Source of the DNA: Scalesia atractyloides
Taxonomy: Eukaryota > Streptophyta > Magnoliopsida > Asterales > Asteraceae
DNA length: 64,000 bases
NCBI GenBank assembly: GCA_947069175.1
Contig: CAMTDV010000018.1
Span: forward strand, 46,822,869-46,886,868
Direction of reading: 5' to 3'
The notes under the pieces were generated by a model. It ran no database searches and had not been told where the DNA came from. It saw only the letters and a list, made by a program, of their open reading frames with translations. The position numbers and the translations under genes are program-made. Of the stretch, positions 23,008 through 33,102 are shown in pieces; within the stretch, counting starts at the first letter, position 1; every line of letters begins with the position of its first letter.

Positions 23008-24156
23008 TACTTGCACACTAGTGAACCGGTCAAACAGTCAACAGTCACGGTCAAAGGTCAATGGTCAACTCAAAAGTCAAAAAAAAAATTTATATTTTTA
23101 TTTATTTATTTAATTTAAAAATCAATTAAAAATACTTAAAAATAATGTTTTAAAAGTTAGAAAATAGCCTTAAACTCACAAAAATATATCTAAAAATCTT
23201 ATTAAAATTATTAATAAAATCCACTCATTTACCATACCTTTTCGTTATTATTTAGGGTAGTTAATTCTCGTCGATCAATCCTCTAAACTCGTGCGCATTT
23301 CATCATCTTCAACCGAACGCACCCAATGTGAGTGAATCTCTACAAATTCCCCGTTTTAATCACGTTTTTGGGGTGTATCATGTGTTTTATTATTTATCAC
23401 ATTTAAACTATTGTGCATCCATCATATCCATGAACAAATGTGTATTCAACATGTATCAACTGTTTGTGTGGTTATTGTTTAGATTAAATTTATTATTTTC
23501 AGTACATACATTATCATAGGCCGCCGCTCCCCATTACATATGAGCGTTGAGCTGTTCCCCATTACATTATGAGCGTGAACTAGGCGTTGCCAACATACGA
23601 TCGGCTCCGTTTGATTGAGCCTTGATCGCACAGACATTTATCATAGGCCGTCCGTTCCCCATTACATATGAGCGTGAACGTGACGTTGCCAACATTTACA
23701 GTATCATTCATGTTATATATTCATGCAAGTTGGTTTGTTAATGTATGTTATTGTTTGTTGTTGTTATTGTTATTGTATGATTATTTACGTTTGCTCACAT
23801 ATGATTATTGCACAATTTTCCACAATAAATATAACAAGAAATTAATAATAAATGTTTTCTAACAAGGTTCACTCGCCAACTTATGTTGACCCAAAAAGCC
23901 CCATTTTTTGCACATGATACGGTGATCCAGCTGCAGCAAGAAACACATAGGATGGCTTAGAAGAATAAACTGGTTTAGACTTTGGAATGTTTAGTTGATT
24001 ATCTTTCTTTGTAATTGTATGAACATGTTTGGAATATTGATGATGTAATTTTGAATTTAATAATTATGAAACATATTAGTAAATATCATGAGCTTTGGTG
24101 ATAACCCAATTATGCCCCGACTCTTATTCCGCTGCGGGTCGGGGTGTGACAGAAAG

Positions 24157-25896
24157 GATGTGTTATCTATATGGCACAAGTGATCATGGACGTACCAAAG
24201 CCGAAAATTGAAGACTTGCCCATCATTTCTGAGTTCTCCTATTTTTTTCCTGAAGACTTGCATGAGATAGGCAAGTGGAGTTCAAGATAGATATTATACC
24301 AGGTGCAGCTCCTGTTGGAAGAGCACCATACCGCATGGCACCTACTGAGATGAAAGATTTAAGGACGAAGCTCGATGAACTTCTAGAGAAAGGTTATATA
24401 CAACCTAGCTCTTCGCCCTGGGAGCTCCGATTTTGTTTGTGAAAAAGAAAGACGGTTCTATGCGGATGTATATAGATTACCGTGAGCCGAATAAGTTGAC
24501 AATCAAGAACCGTTATCCATTACCCAGGATCGACGATTTATTCGACCAGCTTCAAGGAGCAAGCTACTTTTCCAAGACTGATTTGAGGTCAGGGTATCAT
24601 CTGCTTATGGTTAAAAGGGAGGATGTTCCGAAGACAGCATTCAGGACAAGATATGGTCATTATGAGTTCTTAGTGATGCCTTTTGGGCTCACGAATGCAC
24701 CTGCAGCTTTTATGGATTTAATTTATAGGGTCTGCAAACCTTACTTAGATAAGTTTGTCATTGTCTTCATAGACGACATACTTATCTATTCTCGTAGTCA
24801 AGTCAATCACGAGAAACATCTAAAGTGCATATTGGAATTGTTAACAAGATAAGCTCTATGCGAAGTTTTCAAAGTGTGAGTTCTGGTTACGAGAAGTTCA
24901 GTTTTTGGGACATGTTGTTAGTGAGCGTGGAATACAAGTAGATCACGCAAAGATTGAAGCCATCATGAACTGGCAAGCGCCTAAGACACAGTCTGAGATC
25001 CGAAGCTTTTTGGGACTAGCTGGTCATTATCAAAGATTTATCGAGAACTTTTCAAGAATAGCTACTCCATTAACCACACTGACCCACAAGGATGTCAAGT
25101 TCGTTTGGGGTCCGAAGCAACAAGGAGCATTTGAAATCCTAAAGCAGAAACTAACTGATGCTCCCGTATTAACCCTACCTGAAGGAACATAAGATTTTGT
25201 GGTCTATTGTGACGCATCGCACACAGGGATGGGATGTGTGCTCATGCAACGAGGTAAGGTCATCGCTTATGCTTCAAGACAACTAAAAGTGCATGAAAGA
25301 AACTATACCACGCACGATTTGGAGCTAGGTGTCGTGGTGTTTGCACTTAAACTTTGGAGACATTACCTTTGCAGGACGAAGTGTATTATATACACGGATC
25401 ATAAAAGTCTCCAACACCTATTTAACCAGAAGGATTTGAACATGCGACAGCGTCGGTGGACGGAAACGGTTAACGATTATGATTGCGAGATCCGCTATCA
25501 TCCGGGCAAGGCAAATGTGGTTGCCAATGCCCTAAGTCGCAAGGAAATGGTTAAACCTATTCGAGTTAATGCCAAATGTATGGAGGTGAGGAGTAGCTTG
25601 AACGAAAAGATCTTAGATATGCAGATCAAGCCTTGTTAGAGGCAAATCTTCCAAGTGAAGAGTTGGGCAAAACTGTTGAGCAATTGACAACTGGAAGTGA
25701 AGGAATCCATAGACTTAATGGACGAGTTTGGATTCCAGTTTTCGGAGGGCTTAGAATTTTGATTCTCCAAGAAGCGCACAGTTCGAGATATTCTGTTCAC
25801 CCGGGAGGTGACAAGATGTATAAAGATCTGAAACCCAATTACTGGTGGATGGGTTTGAAGAAAGATATAGCTACTTATGTTTATCTAGTGATTTAA
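24157..25896 (+). pseudogene. Element B pol, first part: PR tail, RT, RNase H, integrase zinc region
   Basis: Homology resumes right after the GAAAG repeat (MAQVIMDVPKPKIEDLPIIS). Frameshifts lie near 24270, 24420 and 24845, and a TAA at 25190-25192 interrupts RNase H. RT keeps FIDDILIYS near 24770, RNase H keeps YCDASHTGMGCVLMQ, and the HPGGDKMYKDLKPNYWW start of the integrase zinc domain is visible near 25800. The match stops abruptly at about 25878, after GLKKDIATYV, before the CLTC cysteines. More lesions than in C fit an older insertion. Confidence 0.88.
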
Positions 25897-25993
25897 GTAA
25901 TTGTTTTAATAATGAACGGATAGAGATTAGAATCCAACATTTAAGTTGATGTAGGATAGTTTATCTTAATGTTTTCTATTGCCTTGGAATTAT

Positions 25994-26195
25994 TCTTTTT
26001 TCTTTTTTTAAGGCATTGATTTACCTGGCATAATAAGGGTTGAGCTAAAGCCCAACCAGTTCGTTTGAGTTCATATGTGATAAACCTCTCCACAGATGGT
26101 AAATACGCGTCCAATCAGAGTCAAACCCCAACTTTCAACTGGCCTCATCTCTAACTCCCCAGTTTTACCATTTGAGCTAAGCCTCATTGGCATTT
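25994..26195 (-). mobile_element. tRNA-derived SINE inside element B
   Basis: The minus strand starts with GCCAATGAGG and has an A-box TTAGCTCAAATGG (26170-26182). About 40 bp on is a B-box-like GGTTTGACTCT (26118-26128), then a non-tRNA body, and an A-rich tail CTTAAAAAAAGAAAAAAG (about 25993-26010). This is the architecture of plant SINEs. I could not find a clean target duplication, and the 5' end is approximate. It explains about 200 of the 400 bp that replace the integrase core of B. Confidence 0.65.
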
Positions 26196-26228
26196 TGAGT
26201 TAATTAGGAGTTAGAACAGTGGCTTGGT

Positions 26229-26231
26229 TAT

Positions 26232-26262
<31 letters not shown>

Positions 26263-26279
26263 AATATATATATATATAG
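26229..26279. repeat. TA dinucleotide repeat
   Basis: This is an interrupted (TA)n tract with two AAAT interruptions, adjoining the resumed integrase homology. Confidence 0.9.
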
Positions 26280-26282
26280 AAG

Positions 26283-26970
26283 GTTGGCTGGGATAGTCAT
26301 TTACCGTTGATTGGGTTCTCCTACAACAATAGCTATCACACGAGTATTAAGGCTGCTCCATTTGAAGCCTTATAAGGGAGAAAGTGCAGAACGCCCGTTT
26401 GCTGGGCGGAAGTTGGGGAAGCCCAACTGACAGGACCTGAGATAGTTTTGGAGACGACTGAAAAGATCTTGCAAATTCGAGATCGTCTCAAAATGGCCAG
26501 GGATCGGAAGAAAAGCTGCGCAGATAAGAGGCGTAAACCTCTTCAGTTTCAAGTAGGAGACAAGGTTTTATTGAAAGTGTCGCCTTGGAAAGGCGTTATG
26601 CGTTTTGGCAAAAAGGGCAAGTTAAGCCAAGGGTATATTGGACCGTTCGAGATTATCGAACGTGTCGGGTCCGTAGCGTATAAGCTCAAGCTGCCTGAAA
26701 GGTTCAGCGGAATTCATGATGTGTTTAACATTTCAAATTTGAAGAAGTGTTTGGCTGATGAATCATTGGCTATGCCACATGATGACGTGCAGATTGATGA
26801 GAACTACGGTTCATCGAGAAGCCTGTGGCGATTGAAGATCGACATATCAAAAAGCTTCATAAGAAGCATGTGCCGATTGTGAAGGTTAAATGGGACGCTC
26901 GTCGAGGTCCCGAATATACGTGGGAGGTTGAGTCCGTGATGCGGCAAAAGTACCCACACTTATTTAATTA
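26283..26970 (+). pseudogene. Element B pol, second part: integrase C-terminus and chromodomain
   Basis: Homology resumes at the SYHTSIKAAPFEAL part of integrase (with a TAA at 26371-26373 in place of Tyr). It continues through GDKVLLKVSPWKGVMRFG and the NISNLKKCLADE segment, shifts frame near 26805, and ends with the chromodomain-like KKHVPIVKVKWDARRGPEYTWE and KYPHLFN before a TAA. The catalytic core between 25878 and 26283 is absent. Confidence 0.85.
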
Positions 26971-26999
26971 AAAATCTCGAGGTCAAGATTTATTTTAAT

Positions 27000-27009
27000 G
27001 GGGTGAGGA
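27000..27009 (+). promoter_or_regulatory. Polypurine tract of element B
   Basis: GGGGTGAGGA lies directly before TGTCACGC, the presumed LTR start. Confidence 0.75.
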
Positions 27010-27182
27010 TGTCACGCTACGTGTTTTTACATCCAATAATATCTCGACACGTGTCCCGATAAATCTCGTGCCGTGTGCTAAGACGAGAAGGACCAAAGTT
27101 ATTGAAACGTCTAATTATATCCACCTATTAGAAGTAGAGGGGCTAAAGTTGTAAAAATGCCAAAACTTGAAATCTGGGAGGC

Positions 27183-27222
27183 GGTTACGGACCGCAAGCC
27201 TTTATGGTTACGGTCCGTAACC
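27183..27222. repeat. 12-bp perfect inverted repeat in LTR of B
   Basis: GGTTACGGACCG (27183-27194) and CGGTCCGTAACC (27211-27222) are separated by 16 bp. Related half-sites follow at 27260-27295. They lie about 220 bp upstream of the TATA box. Confidence 0.8.
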
Positions 27223-27441
27223 AGATCTAAAACCAGGGGTGCCTGAGGTCCTTACGAACCGCAACCATATCTGGTTACGGTCCGCAAGGACCTGCCAGCG
27301 AGCAGAAACATGGCAAAGCCATGTTCTGCCACCTTTGTCGCATTTCCCACCTTCTCTCTGGTCTTGCCACGACTTGGGACACTTGTTTACTTCCAGTGAT
27401 GTCTCCTAACACCTGGCATGACCTCATAAGACATCCTCATT

Positions 27442-27449
27442 TATAAATA
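27442..27449 (+). promoter_or_regulatory. TATA box of element B LTR
   Basis: TATAAATA is followed about 30 bp later by a pyrimidine-rich start-like region (CTCATTTCTCTC), the usual layout of an LTR core promoter. Confidence 0.6.
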
Positions 27450-30289
27450 GGCACCTTTGGTTGCTTAGTTCCTTGCTCATTTCTCTCTTAACTCCTCAAG
27501 CTCACTTAGAGAAGTTCCAGGCCACTTTGGAGCATTCATATGAGTTGCTAGCAACCTCTGGACCTTGTGGTAGTACTCCATTTCGTGCTAAGTCTTTTTC
27601 ATTAGGCTTAAAGCCAAGGTCAAAGTCTTGTCGTAAAAACGCATTGACTTTAAGCTAAGACCATGACGGTCCAGCATTTGATCGTAATGCACGTGGCTAC
27701 GGGATCGTAATTAGGTAAGTGTTAATCCCTCAAAAGGGCACCTCCTAATTACCATGAATTCCTGACCAATTGACGGGTCAAAGTAAAAGTCAATAAAAGT
27801 CAAACGGATCAGATTTTATAAAAATTCATAACTGGTTATATAGGTGTTATAAAACACGTTTTGTCACTTAAAAAACTTGGTAATATAATTAGAACATGTG
27901 TAAACATGTTCAGCCCGTCAAGTCTCGGTCTAGAGTCGGTTCGCATACGAAAATCGCAAAGTTTGACTTCTGTTTTGACTTTCGGTTCTGACCCGATTTA
28001 GCCACTTAGGCTACTGACCTTAGGTCATTTTAGGACCATGTTTAATTATACTATAACCTCCTAAAGTTATACTACATGGTTCCTTAGCAATCCGAGATTA
28101 TATGCAAGTTCCGTTAAATTACTTAAACTTTGCAAAAAGATCCTTTTTATATAAAGCATAGTTTTCATCATGGACCAATATAAAACTGAATCACATACTA
28201 ATTTGTAAACTTGAGTAAAATACATTGATGTCAAGAATCTGACCATGAACCAAGTTTTGTAAAAAGACGAAATATATGCTTTTAAATGACTAAAATGCCC
28301 TTTTCAGCATTTTAGAAAAGGTTAAGCGTGGTTTTATCACCAAGATAAAATACCTACTGTTGTAATATTAAATGTAGGACATATCGGGATATTTATTCAG
28401 ATTATAAACTGAATAAAGGTCTAAAATTCGTTAAATGCCAATAAAGAACCAAATTACCCTTTTACGTGTAAAATGACTTAAACCAAGCTTTTATAATCAA
28501 ATCTTTTGTTTACTGATGTAACATGTTAAATAACATATTTTGGTTATATAAAACAGGTCATAACCTCAGTTTACTTTAAACATCGAATTTAACGGCATTT
28601 ATCGACTTTTACGCCTTTTAGGCGCATAGTTTGGTTTAAAACCATAACTATGAGCCAAGACTTGTTACCTAATGATTTATAAAATTATTTTCAACAATTT
28701 TACAGTAAGTACAAGTCCCGAACTCATAATCCCAATTATGACTTCAAAACTATGTGTGAAATGACTAAAATACCTCTACGGGGCATAGTTTGGTTTAAAA
28801 CCGTCAAGCACACATATACTTGATATCCTACTGATCTAACATCATAAAATTTCTACTTTTATAGAATGATTATGACCTTGACATCAGATTTACCGTAAAC
28901 ATCTTTCATAAACTATAAAATGACCAAATGCCCTTATGAGGCATAATTCGGTTCTAAAATCATTAAGGGTATACATATTGATATCTTACTGATATCAAAT
29001 CATATTTTAAACATATTAGCATATGGAACTTGCATATGACTCTTTCGGTTACCCGGTTTCCCTTATACGCTTACGGTTAAGCATACGTAACTAGTTTACG
29101 TAATTTAACCAAAACGGGTTTAATCTTGTCAATTTCTTATCAAAATCCAGAATGTTATTGGTATACCCATATTATACAAGTCTTGATACTTGTCGGGTCC
29201 AATTAACCTTCTATTCCGGTCACCGCTTAATCTAGCGTATCGTATCGTACTTGTTTTTACGTAAGACTAGCCGGTTCAAGTCTAAGACTTAACTAATAAG
29301 CTGTTAGCATTCTAATTTGGTTAATAATACCATCATTCCTGATTAAACGCCTTCCCGGTAAATTGTGCCTGTACATGTCTTTGATTTGCCGCTGAGTTTT
29401 GGATTTCTTGAAGACTTAAGCTCAGGTAAATACTCTTAACCTATTTTCCCTATACGGGCTTCAAATACGGTAAATTATTATCGCTTGGTCGGGTATGGAA
29501 ATCTTGTTTGTCCAATTGTGATAATTAACTAAATTACATAACCCGGTTTTAACCTGTTTTGTCTGAAACTCAAACATTTGGGGTGGGCTTGACCGTGTCT
29601 GGGATATCCTTGGCTCACTAAAGTGTTAGTGGCCACAACTTAAGCATTGGTGTAGGCATACATCGGTAACTGCTATTATCATATTATCTGCTTTCTGTGT
29701 GAAAGTTCAGAAGTGGTGTGTCAATCGATCATGTCTCGTTTTCTGTACCGGGCCCCATATGTAAAAGATCGACATGTAAAACTGTATACAAGGCCAATTG
29801 TACTGTCCCAAGTTATTTATAAAAATGTGCCTAGTGTACCTAAAACCATTTCGAAAGGATTTTCAAAATGAGTCGGTTGATTGTATTTACCAGTGTAAAC
29901 TAACGTCTTTTCAAAAGATTAAGTTACAGGTACAAGTACGAAATAGGCCGGAAGCTGCGGGGCATTAATACTGAGGAGTTGCGACCTTATAGTTGTGCCT
30001 GTAGAGTCTGTTATCCTTTTGTGTACTTTATATTTCCGATCCGCCTGTGGATCTTATTACAAGCCATGTACATTATTTGTATCTCGAACACTTGGACACT
30101 TATGGTTTGTAATAATTATTTACTCCAAGACTTCCGCTGTGTTGCTTTGTGTTTTATTGGTTATGATGATATCAATTGTACGTCACAATACTCCCCACCG
30201 GGATACACGTGGAAATCGGGGTGTGACATATATATATTCCATGTATGTGTTCGTAAGTTTAGTATCAATAAAACAAAAGTTCATTTTTA

Positions 30290-30546
30290 TTTTTTTAAGT
30301 AAACTGCAATTTGCATCTCTAAAGAAGAGCTTGGTGTCAACTCGTTACCATTTAAAAAAAATATTGTGAGATTATCAAAATATCTCTTGACCTAATGGTC
30401 AAACTAACAAAATTTTAACAAAAGGAGACAATATGTAACGCTTTTGAACTACGGAGTACTCAACAACAAAATTTTCAAAATTGGGACGCAACTTGACATC
30501 GGGCTCTTTCTTCAAAGACGCAAATTGCAATTTACTCAAAAAAATT
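30290..30546. mobile_element. Small inverted-repeat (MITE-like) element
   Basis: The left arm begins TTTTTTTAAGTAAACTGCAA and the right arm, reversed, TTTTTTTGAGTAAATTGCAA. Similarity extends about 60 bp inward on both sides. No coding sequence is present. The target duplication is unclear. Confidence 0.65.
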
Positions 30547-30705
30547 GGAGTAATAACATTTCTTGCCAAACCACATGAACTAAAATGACAATTTACTCTT
30601 ATTTGTGAGATAATTAGTTTCACTTATCTTTTGATACTCGTTTTTATGACCTGTTATTTTGTTTAGTTGTTATTGCTTTGGTTGTCCGCTCACTAAACAA
30701 TTGGT
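30547..30705. other. Short spacer, nothing recognised
   Basis: This is AT-rich spacer between two inverted-repeat elements. I see no gene or RNA in it. Confidence 0.6.
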
Positions 30706-31251
30706 TGGGCTGCAAACGAACCGAACGAACACGAACAAGACAGTCTTGTTCGTGTTCGTTTGTTAAGAAATATATTTGTTCACGAACTGTTCATGAACAC
30801 TTACCAAACGAGATTTTATGTTTGTGTTCGTTTGGTAAGAAAATGTACTTGTTCGTGTTTAATTGTTAACTTTGGGCAAGGGACGAAAACGAACGCTGAT
30901 AAACACAAATGAGCACAAACGAATGTTCATAAACACAAAAGAACACAAACAAGCATTCAAGAATAAAATATTTAATACGATAACACTTATTAAATAGTTT
31001 ATTTGTCGGAGTTTTGAAGTATTTAAATAAACTATAAAAACTAAAAATACTAACGAACTATCAAACACAAACGAACACGTTACCGAACATTCATGAACAT
31101 AAATGAACGAACGCTGCATCTGTTCATGTTTGTTCATTTAAATAAACGAACGAAATTTCTTGTTCGTGTTCGTTTGTTTAATAAACAAACGAACTTCTCG
31201 CCGAACGGTTCACGAACTTTTCGTCGAACGTTTGGTTCATTTACAGCCCTA
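30706..31251. mobile_element. Foldback element rich in GTTCG/CGAAC words
   Basis: The ends are inverted: GGGCTGCAAACGAACCGAACG at the left and, reversed, GGGCTGTAAATGAACCAAACG at the right (four mismatches). Subterminal regions are dense with CGAACACGAACAAG and its complement, and the middle is AT-rich. The TAGGGCTG-type terminus resembles the hAT-like element at 45488. No clear 8-bp duplication was found, and the left end may have lost a base. Confidence 0.65.
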
Positions 31252-31780
31252 GGTTCAATCATACTTTCGTTTTATCATGCCCGACATGTATGAAGGTACA
31301 TCACAACGTGGTTAGAGAATATTCATCTTAGTTATGCATAAAATTTTGTACAATTCTTTATATTGTGTTAGGATGTTTTGGAACTTTAAACGTTAACTAG
31401 ATTTTTGCCCACCGCGCGTTGCGCTAACGGGACAATTATTGTATAAAAACTTGGTTTGGAGAGGCAAGAGCTTCAAGTACATCTCTAGACCATGAAGCGT
31501 GTTTCTTGAAACCAAGATAGAAAAGCCTTTTGTTTACTCGCACCTTAACCGTTGGGTATGTAGACAACCTGGATTCAACAGCTGTGAAATGAAAGCAATA
31601 GAATGTTAGACCCGCACTTTAAGGCAGGGTTGTTACATTAATTAGCCGTGTGTTATTTTAGCAGCTGTTAAATTCATTATAGGATTTGATGTTGTTTACA
31701 AAAGGTTGCCTTGTACATGGGCAGTTGAGGTAAGTTAGTTTTAGTGCATCTACAAAACAGTAGTTGTTAAGGTGTTTGTC
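31252..31780. other. Intergenic spacer with a CCGCGCGTTGCG motif
   Basis: No gene is seen. At 31395-31424 the spacer carries AACTAGATTTTTGCCC followed by ACCGCGCGTTGCGC, similar to 49671-49703. See findings. Confidence 0.5.
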
Positions 31781-31794
31781 TTCTATATGCCTTG

Positions 31795-32215
31795 CATGTA
31801 CAAAAGTTGTTGAAACCTTTGAAGATGCTCCAGTAACGATCTTTCCTCTCGCTTAGCCCTTTCTGATTCGTTTTTTGCCAGTTCTATCAAAGGGAATACT
31901 ACACCGAGTCTACTAATACAATCAAGATAATCTTTCTCTCTTTTGCACAAAAATAGCAAGATCGATGTAGCATTTTCTTTGTTTCTTGGAGGCCCGGTTG
32001 TTGTAAGATCAAGCAAAAGAGGTATGGTGCTAGCTTTACAATTGCAGATTTAGCTTCTTGATGGCTGGCAAGAATTGAAAGTATGGTCAAAGATTCATCA
32101 ATCAGGTTTAGCTCTTCCTTTATTCCCTTGATAAATGCGAAGATTAAGCAAAGCTGTTGCAGCATCTTTCTTCCCTCGACTGCTCCCATAGTTGGCTATT
32201 CAAAAAGGGGTAGCG
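31795..32215 (-). pseudogene. PUB-type U-box/ARM-repeat E3 ligase, C-terminal ARM fragment (pseudogene)
   Basis: Minus-strand pieces in several frames match the armadillo repeats near the C-terminus of plant U-box (PUB) proteins. They include KKDAATALLNLRIYQGNKG (around 32165-32110), LIDESLTILSILASHQEAKS, LLDLTTTGPPRNKENATS, and LIELAKNESERAKR leading into SLLEHLQRFQQLL. At least two frameshifts (around 32105 and 32035) separate them, and the U-box domain is missing. Intact family members are cytosolic ubiquitin ligases whose ARM repeats bind partners such as receptor kinases (family knowledge). Here the fragment is not translatable. It ends at the ATT microsatellite, with no upstream exon visible. 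It is most similar in feel to the PUB13/14/15 group, but I cannot settle the paralogue. Confidence 0.8.
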
Positions 32216-32261
32216 ACGCAGCTTGTTGCCCGTTTACCATCTCTATCGATGTAAATTCTTA

Positions 32262-32342
<81 letters not shown>
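32262..32342. repeat. ATT trinucleotide microsatellite, about 27 units
   Basis: It is an uninterrupted (ATT)n of about 80 bp. It creates poly-Ile, poly-Tyr and poly-Asn open frames that are not genes. Confidence 0.97.
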
Positions 32343-32449
32343 GCTGATATTGAATATCCTTTTCACTTTTACCATGCTTCAGTACGGGCTTCATTGCAAC
32401 AGTCTATTCCAAATCCACAAAAACATTTATGCATAAAACAAAAATAATT

Positions 32450-33102
32450 AAACAAAATGAATCGAAAAAAACACGAATGAATCTGAAGTTGCGGTTGCGA
32501 ATACCTAACCAGTGAACTTTCGTCTTCCCTTGTAGACGCTACCTAGGTCCCGGTATTTTCGTTAACAGACCTTCAGCGGAAACCGAAACATGCAATAAAT
32601 TTTGGTTTCTCTATCTACAACCCCAAAACGAAAACCCCAAATAAGATCATCAAAAGCACTGCAACCGTCGTTCTTTCGATCGAATCTACGACCGTCGCGG
32701 TGACGGCGTCACCGCAAAACCACCGTCTTCTCTTTCGACATGAGAGAGAAGCGACAGAAACTTTTCTGAGAGCTTTCGTGAAGACGTGTGAGATTAAAAT
32801 CTCTGGTGGATAGCGGCTTATTAATAAGGGTTTACAATCAACTAAAGCAATAGAACACTAAATAGAAGCAGGAAACAACACTTAAGCCATACGTATAACA
32901 CACATATGCACTTAGATGTTTGTAATTGATATATTATAAACATGCTGCAGTTTATATACTTGTATTGTTACAATGGGGTTTAACGAATTTAGTGAGCTGT
33001 AAAAACAAATCTGAACATACTAAAATGATATTTCTAGCTGTAAAAAGTTATTTAATTAGATTATATATGTTAAATCAATGGATGACGATTCTTCTGTTCT
33101 CA
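32450..33102. other. Spacer, possibly an old gene-proximal sequence
   Basis: The first 400 bp are unusually GC-rich for the area, with GACCGTCGCGGTGACGGCG near 32690 and pyrimidine/GA stretches like a plant 5' UTR. No open frame of note follows. I do not recognise it. Confidence 0.4.

Larger units (their letters stand above)
13324..24151 (+). mobile_element. Element C: complete Ty3/gypsy chromovirus inserted in element B, 10,828 bp
   Basis: The 5' LTR is 13324-15977 (2654 bp) and the 3' LTR is 21500-24151 (2652 bp), near identical. The primer site is at 15981, gag-PR at 16799, and RT to chromodomain at 18808-21465, with the polypurine tract at 21485. The five bases GAAAG occur at 13319-13323 and 24152-24156, a perfect target site duplication, and joining the flanks restores the reading of element B. 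This is a recent insertion of the same family as A. It carries three breaks in gag-pol and one lost integrase residue. Confidence 0.97.
21500..24151 (+). repeat. 3' LTR of element C
   Basis: It runs from TGTAACATTTG to GGGGTGTGACA, two bases shorter than the 5' LTR and differing at scattered positions, e.g. GATGTTTGG versus GATGTTCGG near 21953. It has the same module layout as the 5' LTR. Confidence 0.96.
10828..30228 (+). mobile_element. Element B: Ty3/gypsy chromovirus, 5' LTR missing, split by element C
   Basis: On the plus strand: leader (from about 10828), gag-PR (11670-13323), element C (13324-24151), rest of PR-RT-RH (24157-25896), SINE and TA repeat in place of the integrase core, integrase tail plus chromodomain (26283-26970), polypurine tract, 3' LTR (27010-30228). 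No second copy of the LTR lies to the left, so the 5' LTR was lost or never present within this window. It is older than C because it hosts it, and it carries many more lesions. Confidence 0.85.
27010..30228 (+). repeat. 3' LTR of element B, about 3219 bp
   Basis: It runs from TGTCACGCTACG to GGGGTGTGACA. The start is fixed by the polypurine tract, and the end by the family-typical terminus; there is no second LTR to confirm either. It includes a TATA box at 27442, a perfect 12-bp inverted repeat (27183-27222), and degenerate ~100-bp internal repeats around 28240-29000, each with a GGCATAGTTTGGTTTAAAACC-like core. Open frames at 29979-30369 are not supported as genes. Confidence 0.8.

Noticed and set aside
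29979..30369. Two overlapping frames at the end of the LTR of B
   Set aside because: They are biased composition frames across an LTR terminus, with no domain or start context.
32200..32447. Poly-Tyr and poly-Asn reading frames
   Set aside because: They are translations of the ATT microsatellite.
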